Assembly (NCBI RefSeq): GCF_016803395.1
Contig: NZ_JAEVHL010000008.1
Location: 1-64,000, forward strand
Length of the DNA stretch: 64,000 nucleotides
Reading direction: 5' to 3'
DNA from: Micromonospora tarensis
GTDB lineage: Bacteria; Actinomycetota; Actinomycetes; Mycobacteriales; Micromonosporaceae
Shown: piece by piece, positions 8,897 through 18,541 of the stretch
Layout of the letters: every line of letters starts with the position of its first letter
Numbering within the stretch: the stretch's first letter is position 1
Position numbers and translations under genes: made by a program
The notes under the pieces: model-generated
The model's database searches: none
The model's input: only the letters and a program-made list of their open reading frames with translations
Told to the model about the DNA's origin: nothing

Positions 8897-10211
8897 TTGT
8901 TGCAGTGCTCGGGCCGGCTGACGGGAAGGCGTGGGCGGACCGGCGGCACGGCGTACGGCAGCGCGGGCGAGAACAGTGCCACCACGCACGGAATCCGCAG
9001 CATCACCCCGATCACCACCGTCCACACGTACGGCCAGAAGGTGTCGGCGGTGGCGATCGAGTACCCGGCCACGGTCAACCCCCGCACCCTCGACACCGCC
9101 ACCTTCTCGGTGACCGACACCATCTACAACTTCCGCTTCAACCCCATCGAGGACCTGCCGAAGCTCGCCGACCGGACGATCACCCACACCTACACCAACG
9201 GTGTGCCGGGCACCCGGGCCGACCACCGATCGGCACCCGGCAGGTACGTCATCGTCGAACTCGACCCCGCCGACACCGGCGGCTCCACGGTCATCGTCTC
9301 CAAGTGCCCGACGTTCCTCTGCACGGTGAAGGTGAACCCCGAACTGCCGACCCGGGTCGTGCAGCGCAAGGACGTGCACGGTCAGCCCGGTCGCGGCGTC
9401 GGCAAGGGGCCACTGCTCGCCAGGGCCACCCCGGGCGAGTCCCGGCCGGTCACCGAGAAGCCGGTCAACCAGCTGGTCGACGAGTTCAACTACGGCTCGT
9501 TCCTCAGCGGCGGCATGGTCCTGCCGTACCACTACCACCTGCCGAAGAACTACCAGCCCGCCCGGAAGTATCCGCTCGTGGTCGTCCTCCCCGGTCACGG
9601 GATGGGCTGGGACGGCGACAACCTCGGGGTGCAACTCGCCGCCGACATCCCGGCCACCGCGTGGCTCCAGCCGGAATGGACCGGCAGCGCCGAGGAGGTG
9701 ATCGTGCTGGCGCCCCAGCACCAACGGGTCGGCGCGCGCCGAGGCGGACCTGCTGGTCAAGCTGCTCGACCAGTTCGTCGGCCAGTTCGCCGTGGACACC
9801 CGCCGGGTGTACGCGTCCACCGTGTCGTACGGCTCCCAGCTGCTGTGGGAGGCCTTCGCCAAGCGGCCGGACCTCTTCGCCGGCGGCCTGGTGACCGGCG
9901 GCTTCCCGGTCGGCGCCAGCCAGGCGACCGCCATCGCGGCGGCGGAGGTGCCGGTCTGGATCACCCACGGCGAGCACGACCACCTGCTGAACGTCTCCGG
10001 CGCGCGCAACTCCACCGCCGCGCTGCGGCAGGCGTACGCCGCCCGGGGTAAGACGCCGGAGCAGGTCGCCGAGCTCGTGCGCTACACCGAGTACGCCGAC
10101 GCCGCCTTCTCGGTGCCCGACTACCACGCGGCGTTCGGCCCGACCTACGAGGACCGCGACATCCTCCGCTGGCTGCTCGACCAGGCCAAGCCCGGCAACG
10201 CTGGCGACTGA
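8897..10211 (+). pseudogene. Alpha/beta-hydrolase (poly-ester or peptidase-like), frameshifted and lacking a signal peptide
   Basis: Two frames join near 9735 into about 438 residues. The N-terminal half contains ITPITTVHTYGQKVSAVAIE and other beta-rich sequence typical of an Ig-like lead domain. The hydrolase half has YPLVVVLPGHGMGWDGD, the nucleophile-elbow candidate TVSYGSQLLWEAF and the histidine-bearing segment WITHGEHDHLL. Secreted actinobacterial relatives would be expected to start with a signal peptide, but no hydrophobic leader is visible in any frame from 8860 to 8990. The frame break needs one extra base or two missing bases. Real truncation is possible. Start codon is uncertain. 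Confidence 0.65.
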
Positions 10212-10218
10212 CGCGGTG

Positions 10219-10246
10219 GGGGCCGGGTGAGGTGTCGCCCGGCCCC
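10219..10246. terminator. Bidirectional terminator
   Basis: A 9-bp perfect stem (10219-10227 with 10238-10246, GGGGCCGGG arms) and 10-base loop separate the converging hydrolase and DUF916 genes. Confidence 0.65.
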
Positions 10247-10273
10247 GCAGCGCGATCTCCCCGCCCGGTCGGG

Positions 10274-11340
10274 TCAGCGGCGGGTGTCGTCCGGGTCCGG
10301 CTCGGCGGCGGACGGCGCACCGCCGACCAGCACCGACTCCCGGCCCTCCGCCCGGGCGCGGGCCAGCAACCCGGCAAGCCGACGTCGGCGGTGCCGGGTC
10401 ACCGCCCGCACAGCGAGCAGCAGTACGGCGAGGAGACAGAGCAGTACGAGCTGCACCCACGGCACGACCCAGGTGGTGACGGTGGCGGACGCCAGCCGCA
10501 GCTCGGCGGCGGCCTGACCCTCGCCGAGCAGGGCCGGTGACGTGGTGACTGTGGTACGCAGACGCCCCAGCGCCCAGACGCCGTCGGCCCGGGCCCGCAC
10601 CGCGCGGCTGCGCCCGGGAGCAACTCCTCGACCGCGCCGGTGGCGTCGTGGCTGGTCCGGCCGAAGAGGTCGGACACCGTCACCCGGGAGGTTCCACCGA
10701 CCCAGACGTTGCCGTCGTTCTCGACCGTGTAACGAACCCGGACCGTGCCAGCGCGGAAGGGATTCCACGACGGCGAGTACGACGTGCTGAGGCCGCCCAC
10801 CGGCAGGGCCGCTCGGGCGACGCCGTTGACCCGCAGCATCACCCGGAACCCGACCCGGCTCTCGACGCTCACCGTCCCCCCGGTGCTGGTGACCGTCGCG
10901 GCGATGCCGGCCGGATGGTCGCCCGGCGTGGCGTCCCTGGGCACCGTGATCGTGAACGGCACCACTCTGGTCTCGTTCGGGCCGACAGTGACCCGCTGCT
11001 GGACGTCGATCCAGGTGCCACCGTCGACCGAGGGCCGGTCCGACGACAGCATGTTGAAGCGGCCCTTGTCGGTGAGGTAGCCGTCGGCGGCCTTCAGGGA
11101 GAAGGCGACAGCGCTGCGGCTGAGGTTCCGTACCGCCAGGTGTTCGGTCACGGCCTGCCCCGGGTCCAGGTTGGCGGTGATCCACCGGCGGTGGTCCGGC
11201 CCGGTCGCCGACGCCGGCTGGACCGTCCAGGTCAGGGCCTTCGGGTCCGGTTCCGCCGCCACGGCGGCCGGCGCGGCCGCCACCGTGAGGGACACGACGG
11301 CGAGGGCGACGAGCGCCCGACGCAGCGGGGTGACGGTCAT
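10274..11340 (-). CDS. DUF916-type (WxL-interacting) cell-surface protein, frameshifted
   Basis: About 356 residues once the break near 10615 is repaired (one base missing). There is a signal peptide (MTVTPLRRALVALAVVSLTV onward), then beta-rich DUF916-like sequence including DPGQAVTEHLAVRNLSR and RVVPFTITVPRDATPGDHPA. A single C-terminal membrane helix (WVVPWVQLVLLCLLAVLLLAV) is followed by an Arg-rich tail. The architecture matches membrane-anchored partners of WxL surface proteins. It is the second gene after a WxL-like secreted protein, with a strong hairpin between them. ATG 11340 is preferred because an AAGGGC lies upstream; a GTG at 11358 is possible. Confidence 0.75.
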
Positions 11341-11362
11341 GACGCGGCCCTTCGGCACGGGG

Positions 11363-11393
11363 CTGGCGGGGGCCCGGTGCGGGCCCCCGCCAG
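11363..11393 (-). terminator. Intercistronic hairpin between the WxL-like and DUF916 genes
   Basis: A 14-bp perfect stem (11363-11376 with 11380-11393) has a 3-base loop. It lies just after the stop of the upstream surface-protein gene, so it may reduce expression of the anchored partner relative to the secreted protein, or stabilise the upstream mRNA. Confidence 0.7.
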
Positions 11394-11397
11394 GCCA

Positions 11398-12030
11398 CTA
11401 CTCGAACAGTGAGAGGGTGAGCGTGGAGTTGTACTCGCCGGCGGCGACCTCGGCGGGGGTCCGCAGGTACAGGTCGGCGTTGACCGAGTACGAGTCGCCG
11501 GCGACGGCCGCGGAGTCGAAGGCCGAGACCAGCAGCTCCTGGTCGACGAGACCGACGTTGTTGCCCGGCTGGGTGGCCTCGTCCAGCGAGGTCACCACCT
11601 CCTCACCCTCGGTGACCAGGCCGGTCTCTCCACCGTCGAGCAGGCGGGGCTTCCAGCCGAAGTGGTCGGCGGTGATCGGTGCCTGGCCGGCGCCGCCGGT
11701 GAAGTCGGTCGCGCTGCCGAGCACCGCCCAACCGGCGCCGTCCGGCACCTCGTCGGCGACGCGGGTGTCGGTGACCGTCACCGTCGGGAGCGTACCGACG
11801 AACTGGCGGACCAGCAGGGTCGAGCCGTCCTCGGAGAGCGCGACGGCGTCACCGGCGATCGACATCGCGAGGACGCCGGGCTCCCTGATCTCGTCGATGT
11901 CGACGGTGACCCGCACGCTGGCATCGTCGCCGGGCTCCGCCACGGCGGGCGACGGCAGCACCGCGGCCCCGGTCAGGACAGCGCCGACGGCGCAGGCGGC
12001 GAGCAACTGCCGCCGTTTGTATGTGTTCAT
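11398..12030 (-). CDS. Secreted WxL-like surface protein
   Basis: A 210-residue protein with a signal peptide (MNTYKRRQLLAACAVGAVL onward, predicted cleavage near SPAVAEP). The mature part is beta-rich and acidic, with TVTVTDTRVADEVPDGAGW in the middle and TPAEVAAGEYNSTLTLSLFE at the end, the closing strand pattern seen in WxL and related surface domains. No LPXTG motif or membrane anchor is present, so retention may depend on the DUF916 protein downstream. Function is presumably cell-surface binding; the ligand is unknown. Confidence 0.65.
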   Translation of the reverse strand: MNTYKRRQLLAACAVGAVLTGAAVLPSPAVAEPGDDASVRVTVDIDEIREPGVLAMSIAGDAVALSEDGSTLLVRQFVGTLPTVTVTDTRVADEVPDGAGWAVLGSATDFTGGAGQAPITADHFGWKPRLLDGGETGLVTEGEEVVTSLDEATQPGNNVGLVDQELLVSAFDSAAVAGDSYSVNADLYLRTPAEVAAGEYNSTLTLSLFE

Positions 12031-12057
12031 GTCAGCTCCGATCTCAGCCGTGAAGGG

Positions 12058-14481
12058 TTAGCCGCCGCAGGTGCCGGCGGGGTGTTGCACGGTACGGACG
12101 GTCGTCACATCCCGCCCGCCGATCGCCCCGGTCACCCGGACCGTGGCCGAAGCAGCCGGCACCGACTCGGCGCGGGTGTTGAAGGACTGGTACGCGTTCG
12201 TGCCCGGCGCGACGGCCGTGAACGACCGCTCGCCGTACGGCGTTGCCAGGTTGATCCCCACCGGGGCGTCATGGTCGTTGCGCGCCTGCACCGCCACGTA
12301 CGCGTTGCCACCCACGCACCGCGTCGACGCGGTGACCGTGACCGGCAACTCGGGTTCGGTGGCCGCCGCGAAGGCCCAGTTGTCGATCTCGAAGAGGTCG
12401 ACGCCGGCCGGGCCGGTGACGGTGAAGTAGACGTCGTGCACGCCGCTGACGCCGGTGAGGTCGGCGCTCACCTCGGCCCACTGGCCGAGCGGGGTGTCGA
12501 CCGCGATCGTGCCGACGACCGGACCGGCGGCGTCGTCCAGCCGTACCTGGACCTGCCCGCCGGGCGCGAGCGCCCGCACCCGTGCCGTGACGCTCCGCGC
12601 GCCGTCGCCGCCGAAGTCCACCGACGACAACGCCGTCCAGTCGCCGTTGTCGATGTCCCTGACCACCAGGTTCGGTGCCGCGCCGCCGAACTGACCGGAG
12701 CTGCCGTCGACCTTCGTGGTCGCGACGCCCTTGCTCCAGCCGAAGGTCTCGGCCTCGAAGAGCCGGTACGGGTCGAAGTCGCGGACCTGGTCCACCCCGG
12801 CGTAGGTGCCCACAACCTGCTGGATCGTGCCGTCCGGGTTGAAGGTCAGCTGCTGGATGTGCGGGCTGCGGTACCCCTGGGTGGTGTTGCCGTTGATGCG
12901 CTTGTTCAGGGTCGGGGCGTGGTAGGTGAAGTAGTACTTGCCCTCGAACTCGAACACCGACTGGTGGTTGTTGCCGCCGGTGCCGGCGCCGAAAAACTGC
13001 GACTGGTTCGGGAAGAGCACCCCGGCGTAGCTCTCCTTCGGCCACGACATCGGGTCGTCGGAGATCAGGTAGCCGATCTGGCCACCCCCGGGGTAGCCGG
13101 GAAGCGGCTGCTGGCTGCCGCCGAAGTCGTTCCCACCGAAGTGCGAGGAGTACGAGAAGTAGTACCTACCCTGCCGCTTGAAGACGTGACCCGCCTCGAA
13201 GGCGACCGGGGCGTCGACCACCGCCGCCGTCCCCTCGGTCGCGACCATGGTGTCGCTGAGTTCGATCGCCCGGATGTTCTTCGGGTTGTTGAAGCGTTCG
13301 GCCGGCGGCATGCTCGTCGACGCCGGACCGCCGCCGAAGTAGAGGTACGGCTGGCCGTCGTCGTCCACGAACGGGGCCGGGTCGAACTTCCACGCGACGT
13401 CCTCGGCACCGGGGGTGCTGCCGTTGATCAGCGTGCTCGTGCGCTCGGTGGTCCACGGGCCGAGCGGCGAGGCACCCGTGATGACGTTGCTGGAGCCACC
13501 GCCGTTGGCGTAGTAGAGGAAGAACTTCTCCACGCCGTTCACCACCTTCTTGGTGATGCCCGGCGCCCACGAGTTGGCGGTGAACGGTGCCACCCCGTTC
13601 GGGCCGGCGACCTGGATCTCGCCGTGGTCCGTCCAGTTCACCAGGTCCTCCGACGAGATCACCGTGATCTGGTTGATGTCGCCGTAGTTGATCCCCGGCG
13701 AGACGCCGGTGGACGGGTTCGGGGCGTACCCCTGGGTGTCGTTGGTCAGGTACATGTACACCCGGCCGTCGTGCACGAAGCCGAAGCCGTCGGCGCCGAA
13801 CTTGTGCCCGATCAAGGGGTTGTGCTCACCCGGCAGCTTGCCGACGACCTCGATGGTCTTCGACGCCGGCGCGGGCGGCGCGGCGCCGACCACCGACACG
13901 TCGTCGACTGTGAAGTCCATCAGGTGCACGGCCGGGTCGGTGGACGGGGTGCTCGTCCAGGGGGTCTCGAAGAACAGCCGCGCCGTCGACACGGCCTGCC
14001 CGGCCGGGATCGTGAACGTCCCGTTGAACTGCGTCCACTGGCCCTTCGTCGCCGTCACGCTGACCAGGTTGGTGTAGGTGCCGCCGCCGTAGTGCATGGT
14101 GGCGAAGAACTGTTTGGTGGCCGGGCCGTCGGCGTTCTGGTACTTGATGCGGGCCGTGAGGGTGTAGGCCTGACCGGCCTGCACCTTGCCGCTGAGGTCC
14201 TGCATCGGCCCGGACCCGGTGGTCGTCCGGCTGGTGACCAGCGCGGCGCTCGCGCCGGCGTACGCATCGGACGTGGCCGACAACTGGGCGCCGTCGGCGG
14301 CGTTTCCGTTGTTGACGAACCAGTTCGCCAGGCCCTCCTCGAACCCGCCGTTGACGATCAGATTCGTCTCGGCGGCCTGGGCGGGCACCGACCCGGCTCC
14401 GAACGTCGCGGCCAGCAGCAGGCCGACCGTCGCGATCGCCGCGACCCGTCCTCGGGTCGCCCGTCGCAGTCGTTGTTCCAC
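12058..14481 (-). CDS. Secreted GH43 glycosidase with CBM4/9-like and CBM6-like modules
   Basis: An 807-residue extracellular enzyme, probably an arabinofuranosidase or beta-xylosidase. Order: signal peptide (1-37); CBM4/9-like module (NLIVNGGFEEGLANWF, to about 197); GH43 five-bladed propeller (about 210-550) with candidate residues in FGADGFGFVHDG (base), KFDPAPFVDDDGQPYLYF (pKa Asp) and FEAGHVFKRQGRYYF (acid Glu); CBM6-like module (FEAETFGWSKG, about 560-700); and a C-terminal domain of about 90 residues starting near RCVGGNAYVAVQARND. That last domain recurs in the next gene upstream and has no name known to me. Exact substrate is not predictable. Confidence 0.88.
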   Translation of the reverse strand: MEQRLRRATRGRVAAIATVGLLLAATFGAGSVPAQAAETNLIVNGGFEEGLANWFVNNGNAADGAQLSATSDAYAGASAALVTSRTTTGSGPMQDLSGKVQAGQAYTLTARIKYQNADGPATKQFFATMHYGGGTYTNLVSVTATKGQWTQFNGTFTIPAGQAVSTARLFFETPWTSTPSTDPAVHLMDFTVDDVSVVGAAPPAPASKTIEVVGKLPGEHNPLIGHKFGADGFGFVHDGRVYMYLTNDTQGYAPNPSTGVSPGINYGDINQITVISSEDLVNWTDHGEIQVAGPNGVAPFTANSWAPGITKKVVNGVEKFFLYYANGGGSSNVITGASPLGPWTTERTSTLINGSTPGAEDVAWKFDPAPFVDDDGQPYLYFGGGPASTSMPPAERFNNPKNIRAIELSDTMVATEGTAAVVDAPVAFEAGHVFKRQGRYYFSYSSHFGGNDFGGSQQPLPGYPGGGQIGYLISDDPMSWPKESYAGVLFPNQSQFFGAGTGGNNHQSVFEFEGKYYFTYHAPTLNKRINGNTTQGYRSPHIQQLTFNPDGTIQQVVGTYAGVDQVRDFDPYRLFEAETFGWSKGVATTKVDGSSGQFGGAAPNLVVRDIDNGDWTALSSVDFGGDGARSVTARVRALAPGGQVQVRLDDAAGPVVGTIAVDTPLGQWAEVSADLTGVSGVHDVYFTVTGPAGVDLFEIDNWAFAAATEPELPVTVTASTRCVGGNAYVAVQARNDHDAPVGINLATPYGERSFTAVAPGTNAYQSFNTRAESVPAASATVRVTGAIGGRDVTTVRTVQHPAGTCGG

Positions 14482-14683
14482 GGGACATCCTCCTTCATCT
14501 CTGACATGCGGTCATCGGTGTACGGGGGATCGGTGGTGTGGGTTCTCGGGTGGTCCGGACATCAGGGGTCGACCGGCCGCCACCGGCTCGACCACGGCCG
14601 GCGGCGCGGGCAGTTCGGCTGTCCGCGCCGCCGGGCCGGTCGGTGGTAAAGCTCGTGGAGGAGCCCGAAGGCCCCGGGGTGGG

Positions 14684-17235
14684 TCAGCCGCCGCAGTTGC
14701 CGGCGGGGTGCTGCGCGGTGTGGACTGTGGTCACGTTCTGGCCCGCGACCGCGCCGGTGACCCGGACCGTCGCCGAACCGGCCGGCACCGCCGCCGCGCG
14801 CGCCGGGAACGACTGGTAGACGTCCGCCCCGGACGCCACCACCGGGAACGACCGGTTTCCGTACCGGGTCTCCATGGTGATTGCGACCGGATCGTTTGAG
14901 TCGTTGCGCGCCCGCACCGCCAGGTACGCCTTCCCACCGAGGCAGCGCACCTCGGCGGTGGTGGTGACCGGCAGGGCCGCCAGCACGCCGAGCCGGGCCA
15001 GTTGGTAGCTGAGCGCCCGCTCCGGTGCGTCGATCTCGTTCTGGGTGCCGAACCGTCCGGCCCGCGCCGAGGTCGCGGCGGCGAGCGCGGACTGCGTCGC
15101 GGCCCAGGCGTCAGCCGGGTAGTGGCGGGCGTCGAGCGTCTGCGCGTGGCCGATTGCCGCGTCGAGGGCGGTGCTGTCCAGCGGCCGGGCCTGCGCGGTC
15201 AGCACGTCGCTGAGCAGGTAGTCGTCGAAGTCGACGTGCCCGCCGGTCTGCTGGGTCGCGTAGTTGAACAGCCCCACCCGATGCCCCATGAAGTGCGCCA
15301 GGCTGCCATCGAGCGCCTGCGGGCCGACGCGGTTGCCGAGCCGGGTCCACCGCACGCCGTCCAGGCTGTAGTAGAACGTCGTCCACAGCTGACCCACCGG
15401 CGAGGCGAAGTCGAGGTCCGCCTTGACCCGTACCTCTGTCGCGTCGCCCAGCGGCACCGTCGTACCCGGGATGAAGGCCTCCAGCGTCGACTGGTCGAGG
15501 TCGACAGCGAACGGCTGCGACCGGTTGACCACGCCGAGGGTGTTGACCCCGCCGACGCGCTTGACCGCCACGTACGAGAAGCCGCGGTTGTAGGCGGCCA
15601 GGCCCGCGACGTCGCCGTCGCGCATGCCGGAGATGTCCATCCGGGTCTGCACCGACTGCCGTGGCCCGAACGTCCGCTGCGACAGCGTGTTGCGGGCCTC
15701 CTCGAACCACGCCAGCTCGGCCCGGTTGGACAGCTTGGTGTAGACGTACTGGCCGGTGACCACAGTGCCGGCCGTCAACCGCAGCCAACCGTCGCGGTCG
15801 GTCAGCGACCAGTACCTGTTGTCCGGGGCGTGGTTCCACTCCCACGCCAGGTCCAGCCGCGACCCGTTGGGGGCGATCTCCGCTGGGTCGAGCGGCGCCG
15901 GGACCGTCCACTGCTCGTCCTGGTACGCCTTGGCCGGCGCGTCGTTGGCGAAGTCGTCCGAGGCGACGATGCTCTTCTGCCGCTCGAACAGCTCCTCGGC
16001 CGGGCTGAGCCGGATCGGCTTGTCGAACAGGCCGTTGACCGGCACGGCACCGTTGCTGCCGAACGTCGCCACCCGTCCTGCCAGGTGGCCGGGATGAGCG
16101 CCGGGATCCGGCCGATCGGGAACGTGTCCCGGAAGAACATGCCGTGCCAGTCGGTCCGGCCGTCGGCGCGGCTGATCGGCACCAGGCTGCCCTGGGCGAA
16201 GCCGTTCGAGTTGAGCACCCCGCGCGCCTCGTAGGTGTTGACCCCACCGGCCGAGGTGTAGCGCCCGAGCAGGTCCTTCGAGCGGAACATGACGACCTGC
16301 CGGCCCTGCCCGGACGGCCAGGTGATGATGACGGCGTAGTACCAGCCGTCGATGTGGTAGAACTGCGCGCCCTCGAACAGGCCGCCGATGAACGGCTGCC
16401 CGGCGTAGTCACTGGCGGTGAAGATGTTCGGGTAGTCCTGCACGATGGCCGTCAGGTCGGCGTTGAGGCGGACGGCGCTGGTGCCACCGGAGCCGTAGAA
16501 GATGTACGGCGTGCCGTCGACGTCGAAGAAGAGCGAGGGGTCGTGCAGGCCACGGCCGAGGGCGGTGCGTTGCCAGCCGCCGTTCTCGATGTCGTCGGTG
16601 CGGTAGAGGTACGCGCCGTTGAGGTTGTTGGTGTTGAAGGCGACGTAGAACATGCCGTCGTGGTAACGCAGCGACGACGCCCACTGGCCCTGGCCGTACG
16701 AGTTCTGACCGTTGCGCAGCGAGAACGAGTCACCGATGCTCGCCCGGTCGAAGACGTAGTTGACGATCTCCCAGTTGACGAGGTCGTACGACTTCATGAT
16801 CGGCGCGCCCGGACTCAGGTGCATCGTCGTGCTGATCATGTAGTAGATGTCGCGGCCCTCGTCGTTCTCGGCGGCCGGCACCCGCTCGACGCTGATGTCC
16901 GGCACGTCGGCGTTGAGCAGCGGCACCGAGTACGTGCCGGCGCCGGTGTCGGTCGAGGTGTACGACGACCGCGGCGACCACCCGTCCTCGGCGTGCGCGG
17001 CGGCCGGGGTGGCCACCAGGCCCGCACCGACGAGGACGGCGGCCGATGCGAACGCGCACAGTGGACGGAGGCGACGAGCCCGCACCGCGTACCACACCCG
17101 GGACAGGGCGTTCGCCAGGTGCTGAGCGATGGTGTTCAGGCTGTTCACAGCGGATGTGCGGGTGGAGTTCAGGACACCTGAGCGGATCGACACGACCAAG
17201 ACGAGCTCCAAACGCGAGAGCGGCGTGAAGGCCAT
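14684..17235 (-). CDS. Secreted GH43 xylan-debranching enzyme with beta-sandwich and shared C-terminal domain (frameshifted)
   Basis: About 850 residues after repair of one missing base near 16075. The signal-peptide core is RARRLRPLCAFASAAVLVG. The GH43 propeller follows with VPLLNADVPDISVE (base), LHDPSLFFDVDGTPYIFYG (pKa Asp) and GLFEGAQFYHIDGWYY (acid Glu). The second half has a GH43_C2-like beta-sandwich (WTVPAPLDPAEIAPNGSRLD, YWSLTDRDGWLRL), then a helical stretch and the same 85-90 residue C-terminal domain as the downstream GH43. The start is uncertain: ATG 17235 is the first after the operator but has no clear Shine-Dalgarno, and GTG codons at 17148, 17097 or 17085 are alternatives. 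Confidence 0.85.
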
Positions 17236-17237
17236 CG

Positions 17238-17251
17238 TGTTATCGCTAACA
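17238..17251. promoter_or_regulatory. LacI-type operator, site 1 of the TGTTAGCGCTAACA set
   Basis: TGTTATCGCTAACA is an almost perfect 14-bp palindrome directly upstream of the GH43 gene. It differs by one base from the perfect palindrome at 50850 near another GH43 gene, so both may bind the same repressor. Confidence 0.7.
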
Positions 17252-17324
17252 ACAACTGTCAAGACAATCAATGAAACGCGCCCGAAGTATTCCCGTAACA
17301 CACACTGTCCACATAGGACAAGTA

Positions 17325-17375
17325 CACCCCCACCCCAGCTCCGACCTGACCCCGGCCCGACCCGGGGTGGGGGTG
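17325..17375. terminator. Terminator-like hairpin downstream of the serine hydrolase
   Basis: A 12-bp perfect inverted repeat (CACCCCCACCCC at 17325-17336 with its complement at 17364-17375) lies just after the stop of the hydrolase gene (leftward). A second complementary pair (17345-17353 and 17380-17388) could form an alternative stem. Confidence 0.65.
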
Positions 17376-17383
17376 GGTGGGGG

Positions 17384-18538
17384 TCAGGCGGTTAGGCAGG
17401 TGCGGAGAGCGGCGGTGAGGTTGTTGGCGCGCTCGTCGCCCATGCCGCGCATCTGGTTGACCACGTAGCCGAACCCCACCTGATGCTCGGCGTCGGCGAA
17501 GGCCAGGTTTCCGCCCGCGCCGTCGTGGCCGAAGCTGCGCGCGCCGAGCAGCGGCCGGGCTGGCGGCGAGTGCAGCAGGAAGCCGGTCCCCCATCGTTGT
17601 CCGGTGTCCGGCGGACCGTGCCGCTGCTGGCCGCGCGAGCGCACGACGACCGCGTCGTCCACCGACGCGACGGCGAGCAGGGGCTCGCCCTGGATGTTCG
17701 ACACGCAGGCCGCGTAGAGGCGCGCGAGGCCGTCCGCGGTGCTCACCGCGCCCGCGCCCGGGATTCCGGCGGCCCGGATGGCGTCGTCGTTGAAGCTCAC
17801 CAACCCGTCGGCGTCGGCGGGAAAGGCGAAGGCGCCGCCCATGGTGATGCCCCGTTCGGCGACCGGGTCCACGAACGGTTCGGCATCCGGAGGTGGTGCC
17901 AGGCCCCAGGCGACGCTCTCCTTCGCACTGGCGGGCAGCCCGAGCCAGGTGTGCAGGCCGAGCGGCCCCGCCACGGTGTCGGCGAAGAACGCGCCGGGTA
18001 GCTGGCCGGTGATCCGCCGGATCACCTCGCCGACCAGCCAGCCGTACGTCATCGGGTGGTAGCCGTGCGCGGTGCCCGGCTCCCACAGCGGGGCCTGCGC
18101 CTCGATCGCGCGGATGACCGGGTCCCAGGCCAACACCTCGTCGAGGGTCAGCGGTCGGTCCAGCGCGGGTAGGCCGGCCTGGTGCGTGAGCAGCCACCGC
18201 ACCGGAATGTCGGCCTTGCCGTGCTGCCCGAACTCCGGCCAGTATCGCGTCACCGGGGCGTCGAGGTCGAGCCGCCCCTGCTGGACCAGCAGGTAGGCGC
18301 AGACGGCCAGAATTCCCTTGGTGCAGGAGAAGACGACCACCGGCGTGTGCGCGTCCCACTGTCGCCCGGTCCGGACGTCGGCCACCCCGCCGTACAGGTC
18401 GACCACCTTGCGACCCCGCGCGTAGACGGTGAGCGCGGCGCCGACCTCTCCCCCGGTGCTGAAATTGTCCCGGAAGACGTCGGCGACGGGCCCGTAGCGC
18501 TCGTCGACGTCGCCGTGGATCTGTGGCTGTGTGCGCAC
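17384..18538 (-). CDS. Serine hydrolase of the beta-lactamase class C / EstB family
   Basis: A 384-residue enzyme with no signal peptide, so probably cytosolic. The SxxK nucleophile motif is seen in VVFSCTKGILAV and the YxN-like motif in GYHPMTYGWLVGEV. GHDGAGGNLAFAD near the C-terminus corresponds to the HxG/KTG region. EstB-type members are esterases rather than true beta-lactamases. The GTG start lies 3 bp after the stop of the permease gene, so it is the last gene of the sugar ABC operon and may deacylate an imported sugar ester. Confidence 0.88.
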   Translation of the reverse strand: MRTQPQIHGDVDERYGPVADVFRDNFSTGGEVGAALTVYARGRKVVDLYGGVADVRTGRQWDAHTPVVVFSCTKGILAVCAYLLVQQGRLDLDAPVTRYWPEFGQHGKADIPVRWLLTHQAGLPALDRPLTLDEVLAWDPVIRAIEAQAPLWEPGTAHGYHPMTYGWLVGEVIRRITGQLPGAFFADTVAGPLGLHTWLGLPASAKESVAWGLAPPPDAEPFVDPVAERGITMGGAFAFPADADGLVSFNDDAIRAAGIPGAGAVSTADGLARLYAACVSNIQGEPLLAVASVDDAVVVRSRGQQRHGPPDTGQRWGTGFLLHSPPARPLLGARSFGHDGAGGNLAFADAEHQVGFGYVVNQMRGMGDERANNLTAALRTCLTA

Positions 18539-18541
18539 TGC

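Noticed and set aside
11662..14649. 995-residue open frame antisense to the GH43 gene
   Set aside because: It is Arg/Gly/Val-rich without domains and mirrors the codon pattern of the real GH43 frame; long antisense frames are normal at this GC content.
17236..17301. Extended N-terminus of the GH43 protein beginning at 17301
   Set aside because: The codons overlap the operator and would precede the signal peptide by about 75 residues.
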